Assembly: GCF_029873635.1 (NCBI RefSeq)
Contig: NC_080426.1
Coordinates: 49,800,093-49,864,092 of the forward strand
DNA length: 64,000 bases
Direction: 5' to 3'
Origin: Malania oleifera
Lineage: Eukaryota > Streptophyta > Magnoliopsida > Santalales > Ximeniaceae
Within the stretch, counting starts at the first letter, position 1. The number at the start of each line of letters is the position of its first letter. Positions 34,801 through 47,099 of this stretch are shown here, piece by piece. The notes below the pieces were generated by a model. That model did no database searches, was not told where the DNA came from, and was given only the letters and a program-made list of their open reading frames with translations. The position numbers were made by a program, and so were the translations under genes.

Positions 34801-35464
34801 TCTCACATCAAATTTGAGTTCTGCGATTAACTACCCCAATAATATTAATTTTCCGAGCACTGATGATCTTCAAGATCCTCAAAATCATGGAAATATTTTA
34901 TGTTCTTGTAGAGAAAATCATATGTTTTTAACCCATTTGGAAGCTTGAGATGTAGTTTAGATTCTCACCCTCAATATATATATATATATATATATTTTAC
35001 TATTTTTGGTTCAAATTTCAGTTCAATTGTGATATTTCTTATACCAACCTAAATAATAAGCACTGATATTTGGGATATTTGATGTCACTGCATTTAAATA
35101 ATTTAATTGATATATTTATATGAATTGAAATATTTTGTTTGATAAACAAAGAATTATATTCAAAGAGAGAAGAACCAACACCAAAAAATTTGAAAGAGAA
35201 GGCGGCGGGTTACAATGAGGCGCCGTTAGTAGACAATCAAATTCATTATAAAAAAAAAAAAAAAAAAACATTTGCCTAGACCCACAGCCAAGTGAGATAC
35301 ACCGCTCTACTCCAAAGCAAATTATTAGTAGAAAATTATTAATGTAAAAGAAGGCATTCCTGAATCATAAGGGTTCTCGTTTTTGTTAGACGGGAGAGAG
35401 GATTATCATAGTGTACCAAATTGTTTTGAAGTTCATAGTAATGACCAACTAACGGGTCACAAAT
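34801..35464. other. 3' flank of the methyltransferase-like gene
   Basis: Probable 3' UTR followed by AT-rich spacer with a TA microsatellite (about 34974-34994) and an A18 run near 35251. No gene seen. Confidence 0.5.
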
Positions 35465-35850
35465 GAGCGACCTTATTTTGTTGGGTTTTTACTTGAGCCA
35501 ACGCCAGAAGACCGGATTGGAGACATCTGCAGAAGATGAACCAGTGGAAGAGGTGTTGGTGGAAAGCATCGGTGATGAACATATAGTGATACCGAGGAGG
35601 TGTTGGTGGAAAGCATCGGTGATGAACATATAGTGATACCATCAAGATAGCCATGGAGGTCATAGCCAATGAGCAATGATGTCAGTTGGGCACACCATAA
35701 AGGAAAATTGGAAGGGGTCCGCTTCAAAGGAAGTTGGGAGCCGGCATTAATTGCAACAAGAGGAGTATTACCATTGCTAGGAATCTCAAAAATGTTGATA
35801 ATCATAAACTCGTGTGAAACGTGATACAAAGGTAAGAGTAAACAAAAGAG
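35465..35850 (-). mobile_element. Copia gag scrap
   Basis: On the minus strand it reads like the N-terminus of a Copia gag: VAINAGSQLPLKRTPSNFPL followed by LLIGYDLHGYLDG, a pattern common in Retrofit/Ale-type Copia elements. No LTR, pol or primer site accompanies it. A roughly 46-base stretch (GGAGGTGTTGGTGGAAAGC and onward) occurs twice in tandem at 35547-35640. Fossil. Confidence 0.7.
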
Positions 35851-37071
35851 ACGAGTTAAAATGGTAAAGATCTAATCTGAAAATTGATAAGAAAAAGGGC
35901 CAATAAATAGGCTTTACATCAAAACACTTCATCTTAACACTAATCACAAACTCCTATAAAATAAGATCACATACTACCACTAACCACAACTCCTATAAAA
36001 TTTATTATACCATTACTACCATCATTTTTTTAAAAAAATTTTAAAACCAAATCAACATTTTTTTTTTTGGGTTCAAATCTTGACCTAATAAACCCTAAAT
36101 TGCATATCTAAATAGTTTTGATACACAATTTCTTTAAGTATCGATGATTAAGTATTTATTTAAATTAGGGCTTGCTAATTAAAATCTCAAAAGTTGGTAT
36201 TTATCAATTTTATTTTAGGATATATCATCTTTAACAAGCATTTATTTATGATATTGTTATTTTCATTTAATTTTTCCAAACCAAATGTATTTTTATATTT
36301 TAAAAAAATTAACCTAATTTAATATATTTTTAATTTAATTTTTTAAAAATATTGTCTCTTACCTTTAAAAGATATCAACATAGATAATTAGATTTGTTAA
36401 AAATTTTACATTTTACAGTGGTCTAGTGATAATAACATCATCTCAACCCCTTTCCTTGCTTGAGTAAATACCATCACCTTCTATATGTATAGTTAACTAT
36501 CAAAGGAAAAAAAAAATTGTCCCTTCTTGGAATAAATTAAATTTTCATTTAAAGGCATAAAAAGTTATTATTATTTTTTACATTTCTTTTGTTTAAATTC
36601 AATTATTTGTGTCGAACCAGTATATATATTTACGAAGTTGATATTGATTTTCTAAACTAAGTTCCCATATTATGTCCTTAAATGCTTAATGAGATTGAAT
36701 GTATAAAATAGATCAAACAACAAACCCCATATCTTGAAAACTTCTCTTATGTATTCCCTTTAATGCACGGTTTTTGTCTTTTAAAATTCTTTGAACTCGT
36801 AGCTTGATTGAGGAAAATACAACCTTATGATACATTAAGTTAAAAAAATTGGAGAGAATAATGAAAGAAACTTATATGACAGAAGATTGAGAATTCTTTT
36901 TAAAATTTAGTCTTTTTAAGTGTGTAATATCTCTCCATTTCAATTGATTTATCTTTGATCCAAGAGAAACAAGTGGTTCTTTTCTTTTAAAGACCTATTT
37001 CTCTTTATTTATCTACTCTCCAACCAAACAACTATTAAGAAATGTGAGTTTTCATAAGTATAATTCAAAAT
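35851..37071. other. AT-rich spacer, no gene
   Basis: Very AT-rich DNA with T/A runs and no open frame of note. No terminal repeats recognised. Confidence 0.5.
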
Positions 37072-38640
37072 CACTACAAAAAAAAACTAATTTTTAGTGA
37101 CGAAACTATTAGTGACGGATTAAATTTCGTCACAAGAAGTCTGTAATAGTGACAGTTTTAGCAACTATCACTAATACTATTAGTGACAGATTTGAATCCG
37201 TCACTAATATTTTCGTCACTAAAAATCGAAAAATATAGCGGGAAAACTCACGCATAAATTATTCCGGAAAAATATTAGCGACAATTTCTGCAGTATTAGT
37301 GATGAATTAAATCTATCACTAAAAGATAATTATTAGTGACGATTAAATAACCGCCACTACTATTATTTTACAAAAAAAAAATATTTATTTCATAATATTA
37401 GTGACGAATTTGGAGATTCGTTACTATTATCTCCTTATTAGTGACAGATTTGAGAACTATCACTAATATTTCTTTTATTTAAAAAAAATAAAAAAAAATT
37501 TATTTTATAGTATTAGCAACGAATTTGGAGATTCGTCACTATTAGCCCGTTATTAGTAATGGATTTGGGAACCGTCACTAATACTTCTTTTATTTTAAAA
37601 AAATTATTTCACAATATTAGTGACGAATTTTGGAACCATCACTAATACTTCTTTTATTTATAAAAAAATAAAAAAAAAATATTTCATAGTATTAGTGACG
37701 AATTTGGAGAGTCGTCACTATTAACCCATTATTAGTGATAGATTTGAGAATCGTCACTAATACTTCTTTTATTTAAAAAAAAAAAAATTATTTCACAATA
37801 TTAGTGACGAATTTGAAGATTCGTCACTATTATCCCCTTATTAGTGACGGATTTGGAAATAGTCACTTATACTTCTTTTATTTAAAAAAAATGAAAAAAA
37901 TTTATTTCATATTATTAGTGACGAATTTCCAAATTCGTCACTATTAGCATAGTATTAGTGATGAATTTGGGAACCATCACTAATAGTTCTTAAATTTCAT
38001 AGTATTAGTGACGAATTTGGAGATTCGTTACTAATAGTATGACAAAAAGCCGCACGCAGGTTCCCCCAATCTCATTCCTTTCCCTCCAATTCCCCTAATC
38101 ATTTCCTTCCATCTCTCAAAATCTCCAGTCTCTCTCTCTCTCTCAGTCTCTCCAACTCTCGATCTCTCTGGTCTCTCTCTCTATCAGTCTCTCCATCTCT
38201 CTTCGTCGCCGCCGCTGACGATGTGGATCCGTCCCGTCACCTTCGGCTAGGAGATGAACCGCCAGAGGCCGGCGGTGTAATTTTGGTATGTGAGGAGGGC
38301 AGTGCGGGCGAAAAGTCTAGGGCTTTGGTCGGAGTTAGTGGGGGTGCAGGCTACTAGGCTAGTGGGTGGAGCGCCTTCAATTGGGGGCGTTGATCGGGTG
38401 CGGGTGTTCTGACCGCGAGCCTTGTTTCCATTGAGGTAAGTGTACTTTAATTCTTCTTTGATTGAAATATTTATTTTCTGGACTCTCTTTATCTTCGATT
38501 TTTTTCTCGCTAAAATCGAAATGAAATTTTCATCTTAAAAATCTATCATCCGTGGTTTTTTGCTTGGTGATAGAAGAGACTCGATTTTGGGGGTTCTTGT
38601 ATTTTTATTTTTTTTTATCAATAGCTTATCTATCATAACA
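37072..38640 (+). mobile_element. CACTA (En/Spm) transposon, 5' end
   Basis: Starts CACTACAAAAAAAAACTA, the hallmark terminus, followed by nearly 1 kb of subterminal repeats (37095-38036). A CT-rich leader and a GC-rich first-exon-like stretch (38120-38430) end at a good donor AGGTAAGT near 38432. No transposase or matching 3' terminus (TTTTTGTAGTG) was found downstream, so this is a truncated 5' end. The right boundary is approximate. Confidence 0.8.
37095..38036. repeat. CACTA subterminal repeat array
   Basis: Twenty or more copies of ATTAGTGACGAATTTGG and its inverse CCAAATTCGTCACTAAT, arranged as inverted pairs every 40-60 bases and separated by CTTCTTTTATTTAAAAAA-type spacers. Such arrays are known transposase-binding regions in CACTA elements. 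Confidence 0.85.
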
Positions 38641-40053
38641 TCCAAACTATAAAGCATCATAATAAATGCAAATGTAGAATAACAAAAGAACATTTACAAT
38701 ATTGTTTGACCTGACATTCCATATTGCAGCTTCAAAAATCCATTTTGAGTCATCTCCAAGATTTAGGGCTGTCATTAAGTTACACTTGCGATGATACTTC
38801 AAACTAATGCAGCTATGTCTAACAAAAAGTGCAACATCCATACTTCAAACTAATGCAGCTATTATTCTAAAATTCCTAATATGTCCCTAACGGTCAAAAA
38901 TTTTCCTGAGTCTATATATACCCCCTCCATTACTCATTTTTATTATTAAGATTAGAGAGAAAATCCTCCCAAAATATTTTTAATTCTTAATCATTTTTTT
39001 ATACTCTCCACCAAAATATTTTTAATTCTTAATCATTTTTTTATACTCTCCCACACATTTTTATTTGAAAAATTTTTTTGGAGAGCATATATCTCTTGGG
39101 CATATTTTTAAGCAATCATTCTCATACACACTTCATATTTTGAAAATCATTTTGAGAGTATCTCTTTAAAGCATTTCCCATATTACTTTCCTTGATAAAT
39201 ATTTGTTTGGGAAAACTCCTTTTAGCTTGTGAGTCTTTGCAGTATCATTGCAAGATTCAAAGGCTTACACTGATTTTATTGCATAAATATTTTTGTAAGC
39301 ACATTCCCAAATATCTCATACACTTCTCTTTGCAAAATATTTTAGGAGATACTATTTGGGTTTTAGATCTTTGAAAAACACCTATTGAATATCTTGTATT
39401 TAGATCAAAGATCATCATTATTATTTTCTCTCACATTTTTACATAAAAATATTTTTGAGATAAAATCAGACATACTCACTTGAGCTTATATTTCATATCA
39501 TGTGTGAGTGTATTTGAACTTCATATTGTACATCATCTGCTTTGTAGAGAAGCATTCATTATTGTACAGAAAATTTTTTATTCGAATTTTGTTATATTCC
39601 TGACATATGATTGGAAGAGGGAGACTAGCCCTGTGAATAGTCCCGGATTGGCTTTGACCCGATTAGGAAAATTAGGTGCACTATCCTGGTAAGGTGTTGT
39701 ATACGTTGCCGCTCCACCCGTGAAGTGAGCCTTAGTGGAATCCTTGTACTTGCGAGCCAAGGTGGGGACGTAGGCAGTATTGGCCAAACCCCGATAACAT
39801 TTCTTGTGCCTGATGTTAATTAGCACAATTTATTTTCTACACTTGAATGTTTATGTTTTTAATATTGTGAATGATTGAGAAATATCGAGTCAGCTTTAAT
39901 TGTTTAAATATTTGATCAGTTATTTATCAATGTGATTGGGATTGCATAGTCAAACCCTAGGTTGTGTAATACTGCTAGTTTGGATAAACCTACGAATAAA
40001 TTTTTAAATACTCAATTCACCCCCCCCCTCTTGAGAATACACCAATTCCAACA
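38640..40053 (+). mobile_element. Sirevirus-type (Copia) LTR, solo or truncated
   Basis: TATA-like TCTATATATACCCC at about 38918 and a 3' end with CCCCCCCCTCTTGAGAATAC followed by ATTCCAACA, a signature of SIRE/Maximus-type LTRs. Direct repeats occur at 38794-38816/38840-38862 and about 38970-39045. The internal region is absent: Athila sequence follows immediately. The left boundary is approximate. Confidence 0.65.
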
Positions 40054-41745
40054 TCACGGCATCACTCACATCTGAAGAAGAGGAAAAGCTATTGTGTGTG
40101 TTAAGGGAGCATAGAACAGCCTTGGGATGGACTATTTTTGACATCAAATGTACAAGTCCTTCAATTTGCATGCACAAGATTTTAATGGAGGAACTTTACA
40201 AACCGTCGATCGAGCACCAGAGAAGATTAAACCCAATAATGAAGGAAGTTGTGAGAGCTGAAGTTTTGAAACTCCCCAATGCTGGAATTATTTATGTTAT
40301 TTTAGACAACTCAAGGGTAAGTCCAGTACAGGTTGTACCAAAGAAAGGTGGAATGACAGTGGTGAAAAATGACAACAATGAGTTTATCCCTACAAGAGCA
40401 GTCACGGGGTGGCATGTATGCATGGATTACCACAAGCTGAATAAAGCAACAAGGAAGGATCATTTTTCACTTCCCTTCATTGATCAAATGCTGGATTGAT
40501 TGGCCAGATTTTCTTATTATTTCCTCTTAGATGGTTATTCAGGGTATAACCAGATTGCCATAGCCCCCAAAGATTAGGAGAAACCTACCTTCACATGCCC
40601 CTACGGAACATTTGCTTTTATGAGGATGCCCTTCGGATTGTGCAATGCCCCAGCGACATTTCAACGTTGTGTGATGGCTATCTTTTCAGATATGATGGAA
40701 GAGATAATGGAAGTTTTCATGGATGACTTTTCAGTTTTTGGTACATCTTTTGATCATTGTTTGCATAACTTGGCTCTTGTTTTGCAAAGATGTGAAGATA
40801 AAAATCTAGTCCTAAAATAGGAGAAGTGTCATTTCATGGTTTAAGAAGGGATCGTGCTTGGCCATAGAGTATTATCTAAAGGAATTGAAGTTGATCGAAC
40901 TAAAATTGCAACCATACAAAACTACCACCCCCAGAGAATGTGAAGGGAATCAGAAGCTTTTTGGGACATGCGGGATTTTACAAAAGATTTAAAAAGGATT
41001 TTTCTAAACTCTCTAAACCTTTATGTAATCTTCTTGAAAAAAATTCTGCATTTGACTTTAATGATGTTTGTTTGCAGACCTTTAATGCAATCAAGGAGAA
41101 ACTAATTTCAACACCAGTTATGACTGTACCTGATTGGAGTCAACCTTTTGAAGTCATGTGTGATGCAAGTGACTTTGCAATTGGAGCAATGTTAGGACAA
41201 AGGCAAGACAAACTGTTTAGGGCCATATATTATGCAAGTCAGACATTGAATGAAGCTCAATTAAATTATACAACAACTGAGAAGGAGAAGCTTGCTGTGG
41301 TATTTTCTTGTGACAAATTTTGGTCTTACCTCATTGGTACAAAGGTGATAGTGTTCACTGATCATGCAGCACTTTGCTATTTGTTTGGCAAGAAGGATGC
41401 TAGGCCTAGGTTGATTCGTTGGATCCTGCTTCTGCAAGAATTTGATTTGGAGGTTCGCAATAAGAAAGGAAGCGAAAATTCAGTTGCTGATAATCTCTCT
41501 TGGTTGGAGCAAAAGGAAGTAAGACCAGATTCAATGATCCAAGGAGCATTCCTTGATGAGCAGTTGTTTGCATGTGATATCAAGCGTCCATGGTTCGTTG
41601 ATATTGTAAACTACCTAGCTTGTAAAGTATTGCCACCAGATCTCACTTACCATCAACGCAAGAAGTTTCTACATAATGTGAAATATTATCTTTAGGATGA
41701 GCCTTTGCTTTTCAAAAGATGCCCTGATCAAATCATCTGAAGATG
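40054..41745 (+). mobile_element. Athila-lineage Gypsy pol fragment
   Basis: Reverse transcriptase and RNase H of the Athila type: LREHRTALGWTIFDIK-like opening, [61 protein letters not shown], then RNase H with [14 protein letters not shown] and [20 protein letters not shown]. It stops at the start of the integrase zinc-binding part. No LTRs. Broken in several places. Confidence 0.9.
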
Positions 41746-41937
41746 TGTTCTTTCTTCTGTTGAGTTGTAATATGGATATTTGGAGACCTTTATGTATAAA
41801 GGTAGTTTAGAACTCTGGTAATGTTTTGGAGAATGTATCATTTATTTCCGCCGCACTTATATAATAAATATGGTATCAGGTATACAGACGTCACTAAAGT
41901 AACACCCCGGGCCCCACGTGGCGGGTCGGACATTACA
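41746..41937 (+). repeat. End of a Gypsy-type LTR (fragment)
   Basis: A short LTR tail with ATAATAAATATGGTATCAG and CCCGGGCCCCACGTGGCGGG, ending GGTCGGACATTACA. It has no coding content. Flanked by the Athila fragment and the minus-strand Copia fragment. Confidence 0.45.
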
Positions 41938-44557
41938 CACTATGTTGCCTACCGAAACACCCCATTGCACCAACATAGGGGACCTTTAACATATCCTGAA
42001 CATCACCGTTCGTCCTTAGGTACCCTGAGATGACCACAATCTCCCTGCAGTTTTGTCCACAAAACCACCTTGAGATAACCTCAATCTCCCTACAGCCCTG
42101 TCCATAAAGCCACCCCAAGATAATCCCAATCTCCCTGTAGCTCTGTCCTTGCGAATCTCCACACCAAAACTCTTCTAAGTCATACCCAAAACCTTCATGT
42201 CAAAACCTTTTCTTAACAGAGTTCCCAATTGATTAGCCTCAGTCAAAGCCTTCCCAAAAAATAACATGTTCTCCATATAAAACAATAGATACATCACCCT
42301 TTTGCATCTTATCACCCTCTTCTCTCCTGGAAGTTCCACCAACTCCCACATCTGGTTCATATACAATGACCCTATCTCCTCCACCATAGTACTCATCCTT
42401 CTATTTTTCCCTTTGTTGTGCACCGTATCTTGAAAAATAGTAGGAACCTTGCTAGTAGTAATGAATGCATAAAACACCAGATCATTAAATTCATTCCTGA
42501 ATGGTGGTCTGATAGTGCATTTGGGCCCACTGTTACCCTGCTGGTATCCCAAGTTATAACTCCCTGCATTATGAATAATGTTATCTCTGCCTTGAGTCTG
42601 TAACTAAACCCGAATCACATATTTATTGCTTCTACAGTTTTTCGGCACCTATTTCTCTTCATCTACCTGAGTACGCTACACCATGGTTTTCTCACAAAAA
42701 ATTGTGTCTCCACTTATCACCACATTGTTTGCTATTGGATCACCCAGCTTGAACCCACATTTCTTATACCCCAGAAAGATGTACCATCCAGACATTGCTC
42801 TAAGTTTAGATCTCACCTCACTAGAAATGTGCACAATAGGACACCCAAACACTCTCAAACTAGAGTAGTCTACCGCATAACCTGTCTAAACCTCTCCTGA
42901 AACTTTCCCATCTAGTGATACCCTTAGCGATTGGTTAAACAAGAAACGTGCCATAATCACTAACTTCACCAAGAAGTTCCTTGCAAGCCCTACATACAAC
43001 CTATCATGCTGCTCACAAAATTCCTTGAACTGAACCAGTGTAATCAGTTCCAATGTGTGACCTAAGGATCTCTTTCTCAGTCTAGTTTTCCACCTCAGCC
43101 ACAAGTTAAACCTAGAAAACATCTCTGACTTGTATCACATGAAGTACACTAAGACCTTTCGTGATAAACTCACGAAATACTTATGTCCACCTCGTGATGC
43201 TATCCTCACCGGTCCCCAAACATCTGAATAAATTTATTTGTGAATACCCTCTATCTTATGTGTGGTTGTTTTACACAAAATAGTATTACTTGACTTAGAA
43301 TCTACAGCTGCTGTTCCACCTACAACTGTGGTACCCCGCAGTGCATAGATATTACCCATTAACTTCTACCCTTTTCATCACCATCACACACTTTCATTAT
43401 CCCACTTTTAGACTTGTAACTATACTCGTTACAATCTAAGGTGCCTAATGAAATCACATTCTTCCATAGATCCAGTACATGCCTTACATCACATAAATTT
43501 CTCACAACACCATCATACATTTAAATTCTAACATTTCCTATTCCAATAATTTTGCATGAAGCATCATTTCCTATTATAACATAACCATAATTAACTGACT
43601 TGTAGGTGTTGAACCAATTTCTATTTGGTCTCATGTGATAAGAACATCCGGATTCTAGGATCCAAGCATCCATGAGACATTCTGAACTCGATGAAACATA
43701 TAACATATCACCATCACTGCTCTCTGAGTCTCCTTCCACTACATTTGCAGATTTTGACGAACCCTCTTGTTTTTCATCATTCCCTTCTTCCACTCCGAAC
43801 ATTGCAGTTTTATGTGCCTAATTTTCCCGCACTTAACACACCTTATGTCCTTCTTCTTCCCGTACTACAACTGAGATCCGCTCAGGAACTTGCTACTCCC
43901 ACATTTCTGGTTACCCTTTACCACAAACCCTTCATCATGAGAAAATTTATCACTAGCCATCTTTCTTTGATGAAAACCCAGATATGCGATTGTTACCTCT
44001 TCCAAATTCAAAGTTTCTTTGCCCCATGTTAGAGTAGTAACCGAATTCTCATAAGTGTGAGATGCGGATAGGGAATTCAATAGCATCAATGTCTTGTCTT
44101 CCTCCTCAAACTTCACGTCAACACGTATCAAATCACTTACAATCTGATTGAATGTGTTGATGTGTTGGTTCAAATCCAAACCTTCCACCATCTTAAGTTA
44201 AAACAACCTTTGCTTAAGAAATAACTTGTTCGATAAAGACTTAAACATATACCGGCTTTCCATTTTCTATCAAAATGTTGTCGAAGAATCCTCATCCATG
44301 GCATGATACAACATGTCATTAGCCAAACAAAGTCAAATGGTCGAAACAGCCTTTGATTCCAATTCATTCCATCTTGTTTCATCTATACTTTTCGGTTGAA
44401 CTTCGTATAAAGCCTTCACCATACATTGCTGCACTAACAGATCTTTAACCCTTCTTTGCCACAAATCAAAGTTTCCCATTCTATCGAACTTAACAACATC
44501 GAACTTTGCAGAAGAAGTTCCAAAGGCCAATACAACAATGCTCTGATACCAATTTAT

Positions 44558-45048
44558 TGTGAAAATTGAATGCACTACGGAATAAATTGATCTTATAACA
44601 CAACACTTAAAGGTGAAATATAAAAAAATAGCAATCATGCAGATTATAATGAAAAAAATAACAATGACACAAAGAATTACATGGTTTGGCAATGCCTACA
44701 TCCATGGGAGCAATCAGAAGTGTTTTTCTTACCATCTTGTGTCCAAAGACATAAACATTACATAGTTACAACATAAACCATGTCTATATAAAGTTCCCTA
44801 AGGTTTTCCCTCCAAAACCCAACCTCTCCAACGTCCTAATTCAAAATTTGAAAACAAACGCCGAGTTCTCGAGCCAAACCATCGATGGTTTGCAGAGATA
44901 CCATCGATGGTTAAATACCGAGAGCAAACAGTCGAAGAAACAGACTTAGAACCATTGACAATATCCTCCTGAAAACTTTAACTACTGTTTTCTTTCGTGT
45001 ATTCTCATTGTATATGCATTCCACTCAATATATGAGCCATATATCACA
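44558..45048 (-). repeat. 5' LTR of the minus-strand Copia fragment
   Basis: 491 bases. On its own strand it starts TGTGATATATGGCTC and ends TTTTCACA. It matches the LTR at 6674-7188 at both ends. It carries two AACCATCGATGGTT-type palindromes at 44877-44890 and 44899-44912. Confidence 0.85.
44877..44940. promoter_or_regulatory. ACCATCGATGGT palindromes in a Copia U3
   Basis: Two copies of ACCATCGATGGT and a weaker ACAGTCGAAG. They equal the ACCGTCGACGGT motif of the related LTR at 6674 with both outer CpG sites changed to CA and TG. Confidence 0.6.
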
Positions 45049-45050
45049 AC

Positions 45051-45375
45051 TGTAAGAACCTGAACTATGATAAATGAGTTTAAATTAATAAGAGATGGGA
45101 AAATTAGGAATTTAGTAGGATTCGTTGATGAAACCAAAGTTCATTAAAAAGTTAATGTAAGTCTCGTTGACGAAGTTCAGAGGCTCGTCGACGAGGAGAA
45201 GCTAAGAGATTTCGGGAAATCGGTGATATCAGGATTCATCGACGAATCCATCATCTCGTCGATGAGCTGTCTTTATGACCTCGTCAACGAGAACACCATT
45301 TCGTCGACGAGGACGCCCGAGTCAAAGGGCTATAAATATCAATTATCATTACTTCTCAACTAAGAAAACTAAATC

Positions 45376-45421
<46 letters not shown>

Positions 45422-46901
45422 CTCTCCCTACTCTCTATCTCTCTAGATTTCTTCATCATTCATCATGAGAATCATAAATCTGAAGTTACCACGAGGATCG
45501 TGGAAGGATTCTCTACAAGTTCTGCGAATCAAAATCCCATTTTGGAGATTTTCGGGTTTCGGCTTAAAATCGACGTAAGGCTTAATTTTCAATTATGATC
45601 TTGTAGTTTTGTAGGAAACAGTCTTATGAGTATATTTTGTACTATTAATTGTAGGTTTTGGAACTCGGTTCGCTATTTAGGGGCCTTAGAGTTCAGGATT
45701 TGCTATTTGGGGAAAAGGTAAAGGGAATTGTGTTTATATAGGTTATTTTTTAAATCGGACTTGGTAGAACTGTGTTTCATGGTCCTGTATGTGTTTTGGC
45801 TACTCATTTGGGGGAATCTAACAGGGAAAACTATGAGTTTTTCATGATTACAGTTTTGGGAAAAAGGGGGGCGACGGGCTGCATCCCTGGTTTTGTTGAA
45901 AACCTAATGTATATGTTGATTTTTACTGTGTTATAGGGATGGTCGTGCCTTGACTTGTTTAAACTGTATTTGTTTGGAAAACCATGAATTTAGATTACCA
46001 AATGGGTGTGATTTTTTTGGTTATATGAGCATGCATGTAAGTGTGATTTGTTTAAATGCTAGTAGGAACGCGGTTCCGAATTGTTCCAGGTACTGAGAGT
46101 ATCCGGCTCTATATCTGAGAGCGTATGAAATTGCTAGCCATATATTGGTAGAGTATCCTGCTCTATATCCAAGGGTGTGAGCCTATTCTGGCAGATCAGG
46201 CCAAAAGGCGTGGATCCACTTGTTTAGCACTGGTATGATGCCATGGGAGTCGGGGACTAGCCATGTGCAGATGGCGCCGTGTTCACGGGTTGGCTACAGG
46301 CCAACGCCGTATGTCGCGGGCCAGCTTTGGGCCAATGGGTGTGATGACACTGGGATTGTTGATCATGTGTGTGTGTATGCACTATTTTGAAATTAGTACT
46401 GGAACTGCATTTAACTGCGTGTATGTTGTATCATGATAACACTTAAATGCCACACACCTATATAACCTATGTTCTTCCTTACTGAGAGGTGCCTCACCCC
46501 TACTGTACGTACATTTTTACAGGTCCTTCGAGTAACCGGAATTAGTGTCCTGGTGTAGGGAGCGTAGTGGCCAGTGTACTGCGAGTAGCGCTTGGGTAAG
46601 TGCTAGGACTTGTATTTTGTGGTTTGCCGTTTTGGGATGTGTTGGGCATCCACTGTACTTTATTTGATGGAACCTTGATTTTGTCATTGTATAGACTCTG
46701 GTATGGTACTGTATGTATATAGAATGACCGTATTTCCACTGCGTGTATTTTGTTATGTTTGGATGTGTACAGGGTGCCTGGGAACCCCAAGGGGTCAGAC
46801 CCTCATCCGTTGTTCTGTATCTTGGATGTTTTGTATGATACAGGGACTGGTTGGTTTACATTTTCACCCTTGGGTCCCATTTCCGGGTTTAGGGCGTGAC
46901 A
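45051..46901 (+). repeat. 5' LTR of the complete chromovirus
   Basis: 1851 bases, TGTAAGAACC to GGGCGTGACA. GTCGAC repeats at 45125-45315, TATAAATA at 45331-45338, a CT microsatellite at 45380-45417, donor-like GTAAGG at 45575, and the CTTACTGAGAGGTGCC block at 46478-46500 followed by TTTTTACAG. Confidence 0.93.
45125..45315. promoter_or_regulatory. TCGTCGACGA palindrome array, 5' LTR
   Basis: About eight variants of TCGTCGACGA (TCGTTGATGA, TCGTTGACGA, TCGTCGACGA, TCATCGACGA, TCGTCGATGA, TCGTCAACGA, TCGTCGACGA) at 20-40 base spacing. The array ends about 20 bases before TATAAATA. Confidence 0.72.
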
Positions 46902-47099
46902 GTTTGGTATTAGAGCTAACCAGGTTGTTAGGTCTTGTAGACTTGGTTAGGCTTAGCTGTGAGTACATACCAGAGTATAGGATGTTGGATATGGGTAGAA
47001 TTGGTTAAGGGTTTTTTGGTTGCTAGACCGGGATTTGTCAATGGTATTTCATGTTTTTCCTAGGATGACGATTCTAGTAAAAGCAGAGCAGATCATTGA

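Larger units (their letters stand above)
41938..45048 (-). mobile_element. Minus-strand Copia fragment (same family as 6674)
   Basis: Read on the minus strand: 5' LTR (44558-45048), a primer site GGTATCAGAG next to it, gag (about 43800-44530, KFDVVKFDRMGNFDLWQRRV), protease (43521-43690, AWILESGCSYHMRP), integrase remnants (about 42680-43300) and the middle of RT (about 42180-42550). It ends before the RNase H and 3' LTR. A fossil with many breaks. Confidence 0.88.

Noticed and set aside
37095-38036. Regularly spaced repeats resembling a CRISPR array
   Set aside because: Plant DNA; repeats are imperfect, palindromic and match CACTA subterminal repeats.
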